From: Xanthomonas sp. DAR 34887
GTDB lineage: Bacteria > Pseudomonadota > Gammaproteobacteria > Xanthomonadales > Xanthomonadaceae
NCBI RefSeq assembly: GCF_041245805.1
Contig: NZ_CP162490.1
Location: 1,961,001-2,025,000, forward strand
Length of the DNA: 64,000 nucleotides
Direction of reading: 5' to 3'
Shown: piece by piece, positions 48,001 through 54,208 of the stretch
Position numbering within the stretch: the first letter of the stretch is position 1
How the letters are laid out: each line of letters begins with the position of its first letter
Program-made: the position numbers and the translations under genes
Notes under the pieces: generated by a model
Told to the model about the DNA's origin: nothing
Seen by the model: the letters and a program-made list of their open reading frames with translations, nothing else
Databases searched by the model: none

Positions 48001-48052
48001 GGCGCTGTATCGGGCGAAGAGCGGAGGGCGGGATCGGGTGTGCGTGGGATGA
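45044..48052 (+). CDS. Diguanylate cyclase with periplasmic two-component-regulator propeller
   Basis: The 1002-residue protein has a signal peptide (about residues 1-36) and about a dozen propeller repeats of form DGxLWxGTxxGLxR making a large periplasmic sensor (about 45-640). A Y_Y_Y immunoglobulin-like domain (YRTRLDGLDKDW), one membrane segment (about 768-790), a coiled coil and a GGDEF domain follow. GGEEF near residue 926 is intact, and RGSD lies exactly at the inhibitory I-site, so product feedback is expected. The start GTG is the only one giving a normal signal peptide. It is probably a carbohydrate-linked signal sensor; the ligand is unknown. Confidence 0.92.
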   Translation: MRAGASGHAAAVRRAAHAWLLLALFALSLGIRPAAAADPAVAGPPPLRDYAVDAWTSRNGLPHNSLRDLAQTQDGRLWFATWEGLVRYNGLDFAVIDRSTRPGLPDNGVGALYVDRDGALWLSDSRGNLGRYDRAGNWRFWLQPPGWPRALIHAMTEDRQGRLWLLFEGNGLGCLWPDGRFDYQPAPPDLPLANSFPRIAVDDRGRVWIGSLDGLLYRDAQGVLRRAPAAFGLPPGLAWPYRDADGTLWLVAGENVYRLQGEQAVLVQRLPGYGHFTAMLRDRDGALWLGTENQGLLRIGRYGIEHMAPGEVLPNGRVVSLLEDAEGSVWIGANGGLFRLRETLFTSYTRRDGLSGDYVRALLEAPDGALWIGSAAGLDRMAADGSIAPSGLRNANGSAPSVLSLARGSDGDLWVGTYADGVYRLRDGRVRHHYDKDDGLPSGHVRAISVDGAGTVWLGTQRGLVRIDGEQARVADVPGLPQGLITALASIGGALWIGSVEGASVLRDGRVQQLPLEPLGGARSVFGFQALGRDVWISTDRGLHRDRDGSLARVGLEQGMPVDTVFQLVRDRLGNVWITSNRGVLRTSADALNAVADGRAGRLQVSRYNEIDGMANAQGNGSSGPSEIVRGDGSVWLVTAGGVSTVDPNRLQRFRERLPPPAAIENVLLDGHAFDWRRQSRLPGATRIAVSYVGLSYLLPERIRYRTRLDGLDKDWVDRGQQRSVEFIGLPPGEYTLRVAAAHPDGAWSAREAVWHFSVAPLWWQRGGVQAAVALALLLALVALYRYLIARYKRRNLRLERLVKQRTGALQLQTERLLRADADKSQLLAELQHQADAFERQAHEDALTGLPNRRHFDEVLLRELRRAQRSGNPLCLLVIDIDRFKQINDGYSHATGDAVLREVGQLLLSACRGSDLPARLGGEEFAVLLGDTPPADAERMASRLRDLFHARLQWADAPALRVTFSGGLVALSGEETPSQLLQRADVALYRAKSGGRDRVCVG

Positions 48053-48458
48053 GGTTGGTTCTAGACCTTTGTCTGCTTGCCCTGCACCGTATCCCGATCG
48101 GCCAAAGCCGGCTGCGGTTGCGAGCAGGCTATTTAGGCATCGAGCGAGGCGTTTTCTGGCTTCGACCTAGGTTGCCAAGCGACTCTCCGCGACTGCTTGT
48201 TCTCCGCGGGCAATGCCCTCTAGCACCACCATGTGCTGATGTATGAGGTGACAGGTTTCGACGTCAATCAGATACACACTGGGGTAGGCGATTTTGGGTA
48301 ATCAGGAAGTCTGTTTGTCCTGCTTGATGTGCGCGAGCAGTTCGGTAGTCTGGCGTTTGAGGGCGGTGACGAGTTCGGTGCGAAAGCGTTAGCGAAGGGT
48401 CTAACGCCTCAAGTGAGCCGCGCCAGGAGACGGCGTCGGTTTGATTGAATGCTGGCCA
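48053..48458. other. Spacer with a short coding remnant
   Basis: About 400 bases without a supported gene. On the minus strand near 48310-48395 a 28-residue frame ending TELLAHIKQDKQTS-stop looks like the tail of a lost protein; it is interrupted upstream by a stop. Composition drops in GC toward the right, leading into the AT-rich gene. Confidence 0.35.
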
Positions 48459-49085
48459 TCAGAGTCCGGAGAAGCCCTGGTTGGTCATGGATTGCGGGAC
48501 GCGAAGGCATTTGGATCTCTTGTCATATTGAACGAGCTTATTGTTTTGCTCGAAAATGGCGGCGACGGAGACCATATGCAATGAGCCATGGACGGGAGTG
48601 TCCGCTTGCCTTTCATAGATTGCGAACCAGACAGGAGTGGAGGATAGCTCTTGCATGGCTTGATGGGACTTCATTGCTGAGTAAGGCAAATAATAATAGC
48701 CGCCATATAGCGTTAGGCATTTGACCTCTATTTCGATGCCTTTTGTTCTCAGTAAATAATCCCCGCGCTTTATCGGGCTGGTTGTGGCAGAAGTGTATGC
48801 CTGAAAGGATTCCCTATCTTGGTGTATTTTTTCTGGGATGAGTTTCTGGTGTTTTGCTTCTTCGAAGAATTGCCATTGGGCTCGAATTCCTGCGCGAAAC
48901 CAATCTTCGGCGAGAAGTTTATAGGTGTCATCGTCGCCAACAACGGAAGGTGTCCACTCTTCGGCAGCTTGATAAATGATGGAATCCGCGGCTATGCCAT
49001 CGAATTTACACAATCCCTCTAGGGTTTCAGAGAAATGATTGGAAATTGTGCCGTCTTCCCGGCGAGTGATGAGATGATAACCCAT
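48459..49085 (-). CDS. Hypothetical AT-rich gene with PD-(D/E)XK-like motif
   Basis: The 208-residue protein is unlike its neighbours in base composition: it is visibly AT-rich and uses codons such as AAA, TTT and ATA that are rare nearby, so it was probably acquired. Asp109 in RGDYLL and Glu120-x-Lys122 in IEIEVKCL fit the D...ExK core of PD-(D/E)XK nucleases, with VWFAIYERQ as a plausible following strand. No family name can be given, and no methyltransferase partner is adjacent. It has no signal peptide. It could be a nuclease of a mobile or defence island, or a nuclease-fold protein without activity. Confidence 0.6.
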   Translation of the reverse strand: MGYHLITRREDGTISNHFSETLEGLCKFDGIAADSIIYQAAEEWTPSVVGDDDTYKLLAEDWFRAGIRAQWQFFEEAKHQKLIPEKIHQDRESFQAYTSATTSPIKRGDYLLRTKGIEIEVKCLTLYGGYYYLPYSAMKSHQAMQELSSTPVWFAIYERQADTPVHGSLHMVSVAAIFEQNNKLVQYDKRSKCLRVPQSMTNQGFSGL

Positions 49086-49313
49086 GATGGTTAGCAGCTC
49101 TTCGATGAAAATTGACGATTAACGCCAGCTTGCAACGTGAAAATTCGCATAAGAACGCCGCATTCCCTTTGCCGGACAATGCAATTGACGGTATCACTCC
49201 CGCCGATCGGCTTCAACGCACTCGATGTGGCTGAGCGGAAGAGGATGCCGCAGTGACCGGATCGCAGTGACCAAATAGCCAGGCCCAAGGCCGCTCTTGG
49301 TCGTGCGAGGCAT

Positions 49314-49958
49314 TCAGCCGATCTGCGGTGCCGGCCACGCGTTGGCGATCTTGCAGAACAGGCGGGCAGTCTGTTCGGTGTCGTAGACCGCGCTGTGCGC
49401 CTCGGCGGCGTTCCAGTCGAAGCCGGCGGCCTGCACGGCGCGGGCCAGCACGGTCTGGCCGTAGGCGATGCCGCCCAGGGTCACGGTGTCGAACACGCTG
49501 AACGGGTGGAACGGATTGCGCTTGTGACCGCAGCGGGCCACGGTGGCGTTGAGGAAGTTCAGGTCGAAATGGGCGTTGTGGCCGACCAGGATCGCGCGCT
49601 GGCAGCCGTATTTCTTCACCGCCGCGCGCACCGGCGCGAACACGTGGTCCAGCGCCTCGCGCTCGGGCTTGGCGAAGCGGAACGGATGGTCGAGGATGAT
49701 GCCGGTGACTTCCAGCGACTTCGGGTCGATGGCGGTGCCGGGCGCCGGCACCACGTGCGCGCTGGCGGTGGCGCCGGGGTACAACTGGCCGGCATCGTCC
49801 ATCTCGATCGGGACCACGGCGATCTCCAGCAGCGCGTGCCGGTTCCAGTCGAAGCCGCCGGTCTCCACGTCCACCACCACCGGCAGATAGCCGCGGAAAC
49901 GCCGCGACATCGGGGTGACGGCGAGGGGCTGGGACGGGCTTTCGACGTGATCGTTCAT
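49314..49958 (-). CDS. rnt: Ribonuclease T
   Basis: The 214-residue DEDDh exonuclease has Asp30 and Glu32 in VVDVETGG, Asp132 in GHNAHFDLNFL, and His188 and Asp193 in HSAVYDTEQTA. It trims the 3' ends of tRNA and stable RNAs, including the CCA end turnover, and acts as a dimer. The length and the Phe-rich N-terminal segment fit RNase T better than the DNA polymerase III epsilon subunit. The ATG chosen removes an implausible Arg-rich upstream extension. Confidence 0.92.
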   Translation of the reverse strand: MNDHVESPSQPLAVTPMSRRFRGYLPVVVDVETGGFDWNRHALLEIAVVPIEMDDAGQLYPGATASAHVVPAPGTAIDPKSLEVTGIILDHPFRFAKPEREALDHVFAPVRAAVKKYGCQRAILVGHNAHFDLNFLNATVARCGHKRNPFHPFSVFDTVTLGGIAYGQTVLARAVQAAGFDWNAAEAHSAVYDTEQTARLFCKIANAWPAPQIG

Positions 49959-50255
49959 GCGTGCAGGGTAGCAGAGCGCGGCTAAACGCCCTCTGTGGCC
50001 GCGCTTGCGCGCGGCTGGCGAAGGCGCATCAACACGGCGACACTGACGAGGCGGCACGGATTGTCGCGGATCGATGGAGCGTCGGCGAGGCGCCGTGGGA
50101 GCGGCTTCAGGGCTTCTCTCATACCCCCTCGGCAGCATGGCAGTGCGCTTGCGCCGCCGACGCGTTCGCATGGAGGCCGTGGCACCGAGGCCACTTGGTT
50201 CTCCTGTCGCGGCTGAAGCCGCTCCTACAACATGCGCGCGTGCTCTTGTAGGAGC
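49959..50255. repeat. Left part of MITE copy 3 and REP doublet, cut by the IS element
   Basis: A MITE-like end (TTCAGGGCTTCTCTCAT) starts at about 50107. GGCCACTTGG and TCTCCTGTCGCGGCTGAAGCC match the other MITE copies in reverse orientation. The REP unit 50205-50230 is intact; its partner begins CTTGTAGGAGC at 50245 and stops at 50255, where the IS110 element starts. Confidence 0.75.
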
Positions 50256-50265
50256 AACTGTCTTC

Positions 50266-51192
50266 TCACCCGGTTGCCTCTTGCCATGGTGTGCGATCAC
50301 GCGCCATGGCGTTGAGGCGGATCAGCAGCACGCGCATGCACGCGGTGATGGCCACCTTGGCGGGCTTGCCGCGTGCCCGTAGCTGGTGATAGCGCTCCTT
50401 GAAGGAGGCTTGGGTGCGCACGCCGCTCCAACAGGCCATGTAGAGCACCCGTCGGATCGGGGCCCGCCCGCCGCGGATGCGGCGTTTGCCACGGTGCTTG
50501 CCGCTGTCCACGTTGTAGGGCGCCACGCCGACCAGAGCCGCGATCTGGCGGCGGTCCAGGGTGCCCAACTCGGGCAGGTAGGCGATCAGGCTGGCCGTGG
50601 TGACCTCGCCGATGCCAGGGACCGCGCTCAGCGAGCGCGCCAGTGCATCGTCGAGCTGGTGCTGCACCTGCTTGATCGCCTGGTTCATCCGCTGGAGACG
50701 GCGACGCAAGTCGCCGATCTGTTGGATCAGACACTCACGCACGACGGCCAGGGTCGCCTGATGCAACCGACGGCGCTCGTCGTCGCGCTGCTGAACCAGT
50801 TGTTCGCGGCGCTGGACCAGCATGCGCAGTTGCTCGCGCAAGGGATCAGGAGGCGGCGCGGGCGCTTGCACCAGCTGGGCCATGCGCGCGAGCAAGGCCG
50901 CATCCAGCGGATCGGTCTTGGCAATGGTGCCCAAGGCCGTGGCAAACGCGCGCGCGCGGCGCGGATTGATCCGGGTCACCGGGAGGCCTGCCGTGGCCAG
51001 GGCGTTCATGACCGCTCGTTCGTAGCCGCCGGTGGCCTCCAGCAGCACGTTGCCGACGCACTGCCCGGCAAGCTGGTCACACAGGCGCTGGTGGCCCTGG
51101 GCGGTATTGGGAAAGGACAGCAACTGGTTCAGGGGAAGCACGTGAACGGCCAAGGTGTCCTTGGCCACATCCAGACCAATCCAAAGAGACAT
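50266..51192 (-). CDS. IS110-family transposase (bridge recombinase)
   Basis: The 308-residue protein has an N-terminal RuvC-like DEDD domain: Asp in WIGLDVAKD, Glu in LLEATGGYE, and the Asp pair in KTDPLDA. After a coiled-coil-rich linker comes the Tnp_20 domain (SAVPGIGEVTTASLIAYLPE) with the serine-containing RRVLYMACWSG region. Such recombinases use a bridge RNA to select donor and target DNA. MSLWIGLDVAKD is the family's N-terminus, so 51192 is preferred to an in-frame ATG 51 bases upstream. The frame is intact, so the element may be active. Confidence 0.93.
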   Translation of the reverse strand: MSLWIGLDVAKDTLAVHVLPLNQLLSFPNTAQGHQRLCDQLAGQCVGNVLLEATGGYERAVMNALATAGLPVTRINPRRARAFATALGTIAKTDPLDAALLARMAQLVQAPAPPPDPLREQLRMLVQRREQLVQQRDDERRRLHQATLAVVRECLIQQIGDLRRRLQRMNQAIKQVQHQLDDALARSLSAVPGIGEVTTASLIAYLPELGTLDRRQIAALVGVAPYNVDSGKHRGKRRIRGGRAPIRRVLYMACWSGVRTQASFKERYHQLRARGKPAKVAITACMRVLLIRLNAMARDRTPWQEATG

Positions 51193-51370
51193 AAGCGTTA
51201 GGTAGACTGAGGGGCAGGAGAGAGCTGCCTCGTGGCTGCCCACGCTTGTGAAGTTCGAGCGAGCGCTCGTTCAACTGTTCGGGCTAGGCAACGAGGTCGA
51301 TGTGCGGCCGCCCTGGCTCCTACACGTGCTCGAACACTGCGGCCTGTCGGCGTGCCGCACATCGCTCTCC
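51193..51370 (-). ncRNA. Predicted bridge RNA of the IS110 element
   Basis: Two hairpins are visible in the non-coding end. The target loop is closed by a perfect 11-bp stem (51298-51308 with 51354-51364) and has an apical hairpin (51326-51337). Its 3' arm, TGTAGGAGC (complement of 51316-51324), is exactly complementary to the right half-target. Its 5' arm, CAGGCCGC (51346-51339), resembles the left half GAAGCCGC. The donor loop is closed by CCTCGT/ACGAGG and UGCC/GGCA pairs (51228-51296). It carries ACAGTTG (51278-51272), identical to the element's right end, and CACAAGC (51250-51244), complementary to its left end. The length of about 178 bases fits known bridge RNAs. Confidence 0.8.
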
Positions 51371-51376
51371 ACTCAA

Positions 51377-51382
51377 ACTGTA
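51377..51382 (-). promoter_or_regulatory. -10 element of the predicted circle-junction promoter
   Basis: TACAGT lies on the minus strand. When the element's ends are joined in a circle, TTGCTT forms across the junction exactly 17 bases upstream; in the inserted state that hexamer is not present. Confidence 0.55.
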
Positions 51383-51403
51383 GACCAACTTCCAGACACA
51401 AGC

Positions 51404-51468
51404 GGCTTCAGCCGCGACAGGAAGACCACGCGCAACGTACAGCTTCGGACTGAAGTGAGAGGTGCCCT
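51404..51468. repeat. Right part of REP unit and MITE copy 3
   Basis: GGCTTCAGCCGCGACAGGA resumes the REP unit broken at 50255. It is followed by a short tail and the MITE end GAGAGGTGCCCT, which abuts the hvfC stop codon. Confidence 0.75.
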
Positions 51469-52230
51469 TCAGGCGCTCCCACAGGACAGGCGGGTACCGA
51501 GGATGCCGCCTTGGTCGCGCAGGCGCTCGAGCAGCACGGTGCCTTCATGCAGCAGCGCATCCGGATCCTGGCCATGCTCTGCTGCCAGGCGCAGCAACAG
51601 TGCGCGTCCGCTGTGCGCGCCGTCGCGCAGCCGCTCGACCAGTGCGTGGGCCAGCGGCGCCAGTTCGGCGAAGCGGGCCTGACCGTCGGCATCGCGCCGC
51701 GCCAGCAGGCAGGTCGCCTGCGCCTGCGCCGGCGCTGCGCTCGGTTGCCAGGTCGGGCCGATGTGTTGCACCGGCCAGCGATAGCGCAGCAGGCGCAGCC
51801 AGGGCGAGAGCTGCGGAATGCCGTCGAGCAGGTCGCCGTGCGGATCGTGCGGCGGCACTGGCGCATCGTCGATCTGCACCTCCAGCTCGACCGTTTCGTA
51901 GTGCGCCAGTTCGGCCAGCCATGGCCGTTGCGCATCTTCGCCGCGTTGCTGCAGAAAGCGTACGAACTCGCCGCCGATGCGCGGGAACAGCGGCGTGCGT
52001 GCACGGTGCTCGGCGCAGAAGGCGCGCAGCAGGGCCAGCCATGCGTCCTCGCCGAGCGTGGCGCGTAGCACCGGGAACTGCGAGGCGAGCAATTGCGCGA
52101 TGTTGTCGAAGAACAGCGCGCGGTACACCGCCAGCCGTCGCGGCTCGATGTCCGCCGGCGGCGCGTGCCGCTGCGGATCGCGCAGGTGCAGCGCCAATGC
52201 GAACTGCTGCGCGTGCAGGGTGTCAGCCAT
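51469..52230 (-). CDS. hvfC: HvfC-type MNIO partner protein (DUF2063)
   Basis: The 253-residue protein has the DUF2063 putative DNA-binding N-terminal region (RRLAVYRALFFDNIAQLLASQFPVLRATLG). In RiPP clusters this family acts as the partner that presents the precursor to the MNIO enzyme, probably through its recognition-element-like domain. Its ATG overlaps the hvfB stop by 8 bases (ATGGCTGA). The MITE begins immediately after its stop codon, so its last residues may have been altered by the insertion, though the length is normal. Confidence 0.85.
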   Translation of the reverse strand: MADTLHAQQFALALHLRDPQRHAPPADIEPRRLAVYRALFFDNIAQLLASQFPVLRATLGEDAWLALLRAFCAEHRARTPLFPRIGGEFVRFLQQRGEDAQRPWLAELAHYETVELEVQIDDAPVPPHDPHGDLLDGIPQLSPWLRLLRYRWPVQHIGPTWQPSAAPAQAQATCLLARRDADGQARFAELAPLAHALVERLRDGAHSGRALLLRLAAEHGQDPDALLHEGTVLLERLRDQGGILGTRLSCGSA

Positions 52231-53110
52231 GCGCCACTTGCGCCCTCTGCGCTGCTTGCACCGAGGTGGCCTGCGCCTGTGCGTCGCGGATGCGCTGCAC
52301 CTCGTCCAGCAGCTCGGACAGCGGCGGGAACTGGCTGTCGCGCTCGAGCAGGGTCGGGCACACGCCGTGCAGGCGGTAGGCCGCGTCGAGCAGATTCCAG
52401 ACATCGGCCGCCACTGCCGCGCTGTGGGTGTCGATCTTCAGCGCGCTGGTGGCGTCGTCGCGATGCCCGGCGATGTGGTACGAGGCGATGCGTGGGCTCG
52501 GCATCGCGGCGAGAAAGGCGAGGGCGTCGTAGCCGTGGTTGGCGGCGTTGACGCAGACGTTGTTGACGTCGAGCAGCAGGTCGCAGTCGGCTTCGGCCAG
52601 CACCGCCGTCACGAACTCGGCTTCGCTCAAGGCCTGGCCGGGCGCGGCGTAGTAGGACACGTTCTCCACCGCGATGCGCCGGCCCAGCGCATCCTGCGCC
52701 TGGGCGATGCGCGCGCCGGCATGACGCACCGCTTCGTCGGTGAACGGCAGCGGCAGCAGTTCGTAGAGCTGGCCGTCGTCGGCGCTGTAGCTGAGGTGTT
52801 CGCTGTACAGCGCGACGCGGTGGCGATCCAGGAACTGCCGGGTCTGCCGCAGCAGGCCCGTGTCCAGCGGCGCCATGCCGCCGAGCGACAGCGACAGGCC
52901 ATGGCAGCTCAGCGGATGGCGCGCGGCCAGCGTGTCCAGCATCTCGCCCAGGCGGCCGCCGACGCCGATCCAGTTGTCCGGTGCGCACTCGAGGAAATCG
53001 AATGCTGTCGGCGCGGCCTGCAGCAATTCCGGTAGCAGGCCGCGGCGCAGGCCGAGTCCCGCGCTTGCCGCGGCCAGCCTGCGCGCGGAGGAATCAGCTG
53101 CCGCCGCCAC
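52223..53110 (-). CDS. hvfB: MNIO family (DUF692) RiPP-modifying oxygenase
   Basis: The 295-residue TIM-barrel protein has the multinuclear non-heme iron oxidase signature: LECAPDNWIG, the metal-ligand His in CHGLSLSLGG, YSEHLSY, VENVSYY, LLLDVNNVCVNAANHG and YHIAGH. In HvfABC systems this enzyme converts Cys of EGKCG motifs into copper-binding heterocycles. The start is taken as GTG 53110, which has GAAGG 5 bases upstream and overlaps the precursor gene by 17 bases; no ATG is available before the conserved GLGLRRGL. The frame extends further upstream but is then out of frame with the precursor and not protein-like. Confidence 0.88.
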   Translation of the reverse strand: MAAAADSSARRLAAASAGLGLRRGLLPELLQAAPTAFDFLECAPDNWIGVGGRLGEMLDTLAARHPLSCHGLSLSLGGMAPLDTGLLRQTRQFLDRHRVALYSEHLSYSADDGQLYELLPLPFTDEAVRHAGARIAQAQDALGRRIAVENVSYYAAPGQALSEAEFVTAVLAEADCDLLLDVNNVCVNAANHGYDALAFLAAMPSPRIASYHIAGHRDDATSALKIDTHSAAVAADVWNLLDAAYRLHGVCPTLLERDSQFPPLSELLDEVQRIRDAQAQATSVQAAQRAQVAHG

Positions 53111-53450
53111 ACTTGCCTTCGCCGCACTTGCCTTCGGCCATCGCCTTGTCGTCGTGCCGGGCCGGAGCGGCAGCAGGCTTGTCCGGCGTGGACGAGTTGG
53201 CCTGCTGCGCATGCGCGCCGCAGCTGCCCTCGGCGGTCTTGTCCGCGCTGGCGTCAGTCGCGGACTTGGACTTGGGTTGCGCCGGCGCCGTGGGCGCGGC
53301 CTTGTCGGCGCTCGGCGGCGCCGCGGACTGGGCGCCCAGCGCATAGCCCTGGGCCAGGTCGGTCATCGCCAGGGCGGAGGCGGACAGGCCCAGGCCGCTG
53401 AGCAGGACGGCGCCGGCGAGCGCGGCGGACGGACGCGAGGGGATGGACAT
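53094..53450 (-). CDS. hvfA: HvfA-type (bufferin-like) RiPP metallophore precursor
   Basis: The 118-residue protein has a signal peptide (about 1-28, ALA-MT), the leader motif MTDLAQGYALGA, an Ala/Pro/Lys low-complexity stretch, and three Cys motifs: EGSCG (74-78), EGKCG (106-110) and EGKCG (111-115). EGKCG is the known modification site of HvfA/bufferin-2 peptides, whose modified Cys bind copper in the periplasm. EGSCG may be a degenerate third site. AGGAG precedes the ATG. It heads the hvfABC operon; no sigma-specific promoter was recognised. Confidence 0.88.
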   Translation of the reverse strand: MSIPSRPSAALAGAVLLSGLGLSASALAMTDLAQGYALGAQSAAPPSADKAAPTAPAQPKSKSATDASADKTAEGSCGAHAQQANSSTPDKPAAAPARHDDKAMAEGKCGEGKCGGGS

Positions 53451-53560
53451 GTAAACGCTCCTGGCGAACGAAACGTGGTGCCGGCGTCGCCACGCTGGCC
53501 GTGTCCGCCAAGCGTACCCGTTGGCGCCGGCCACCGCATGCGGCGCTGCGCCGTGCGCAA

Positions 53561-53588
53561 CGAAAAGGCCCCGCCGAAGCGGGGCCTT
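53561..53588 (-). terminator. Intrinsic terminator of the RcnB-family gene
   Basis: On the minus strand, AAGGCCCCGC-TTCG-GCGGGGCCTT is followed by TT, 25 bases after the stop of the upstream gene and before the hvfA promoter region. It insulates the hvf operon from it. Confidence 0.82.
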
Positions 53589-53612
53589 GCGATCGCGCCT
53601 TGCGCCGCCGCC

Positions 53613-54047
53613 TTAACGGCTGTTGGCGATGACGCTGCTGATCACGCCGGTGGCCACGGCGATCAACACGTACTGGTTGTCGACCCGGCGCCACTCGTGG
53701 CCACGCGGCGGCGGCTTCAGCCCGTGCTTGCGGTAGTCGGGCACGCGATCGCCGCGATGATCGGCGGCCAGGCGTTCGCCGCGCTGGTAATGGCGCGGAC
53801 CTGCGTGACGGCCGTTGTCGTGGCGGTCGTCGCGATGATCGCCGCGATGATCGTCGTGGCGGCCATCGTTGCGCGCCTGTTGCGGGCCCCGATCGTCGCG
53901 TTGGTCCTTGCGGCCGTTGTCGTGCGGATGGTCCTTGCGTCCCTGCTGCGGATCGCGGTCGCGATCGTGGTCGTCCTGCCCGGCGGCGAAGGCGCCGCCG
54001 GAGGCCAGCAGGGACAGGGCGAGGACCGAGCCGATGATGCGCTTCAT
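53613..54047 (-). CDS. RcnB family periplasmic protein
   Basis: The 144-residue protein has a signal peptide (1-21), a long Asp/His/Arg-rich low-complexity middle (about 25-85, many DDH and DHR pairs), and a C-terminal RcnB domain: GERLAADHRGDRVPDY, LKPPPRGHEWRRV, NQYVLIAVATGVI. RcnB proteins are periplasmic and linked with nickel and cobalt homeostasis in E. coli; the His/Asp stretch could bind metal. GGAGA precedes the ATG. Its position next to hvfABC suggests a local metal theme, but a terminator separates them. Confidence 0.82.
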   Translation of the reverse strand: MKRIIGSVLALSLLASGGAFAAGQDDHDRDRDPQQGRKDHPHDNGRKDQRDDRGPQQARNDGRHDDHRGDHRDDRHDNGRHAGPRHYQRGERLAADHRGDRVPDYRKHGLKPPPRGHEWRRVDNQYVLIAVATGVISSVIANSR

Positions 54048-54208
54048 GGTGTCTCCTGGGTGGTCGGTGGAGAACGGCTCCACGCGTACCGACACGCTAG
54101 GCGCCAGCCGATGAATAGGCGATAAAATTCCCAGGAGATTCAATCATTTGCACATGTCGATATGTGTCGCAACGTATCGACCGCGTCGAGGGCGCGTGAA
54201 TCCGGGCG

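Larger units (their letters stand above)
50256..51403 (-). mobile_element. IS110-family insertion sequence in a REP unit
   Basis: Comparison with the uninterrupted REP doublet of MITE copy 2 gives an insertion of 1148 bp. The trinucleotide AGC (GCT in element orientation) stands at both junctions and contains the CT core typical of IS621-like elements. There are no terminal inverted repeats. The long non-coding end lies 5' of the transposase (about 208 bases) and the short end 3' (about 10 bases), the arrangement of the IS110 group rather than IS1111. Confidence 0.88.
50109..51468. mobile_element. MITE copy 3, interrupted by an IS110-family element
   Basis: It lies in the opposite orientation to copies 1 and 2. 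The left end AGGGCTTCTCTCA and the right end GAGAGGTGCCCT are imperfect inverted repeats. Inside, ACATGCGC...TGCTCTTGTAGGAGC matches copy 2, then the IS intervenes, and the match resumes with GGCTTCAGCCGCGACAGGA. The element ends exactly before the stop codon of hvfC. Confidence 0.7.

Noticed and set aside
49091..49288. 65-codon minus-strand frame upstream of the AT-rich gene
   Set aside because: No ribosome site or domain; composition like random spacer.
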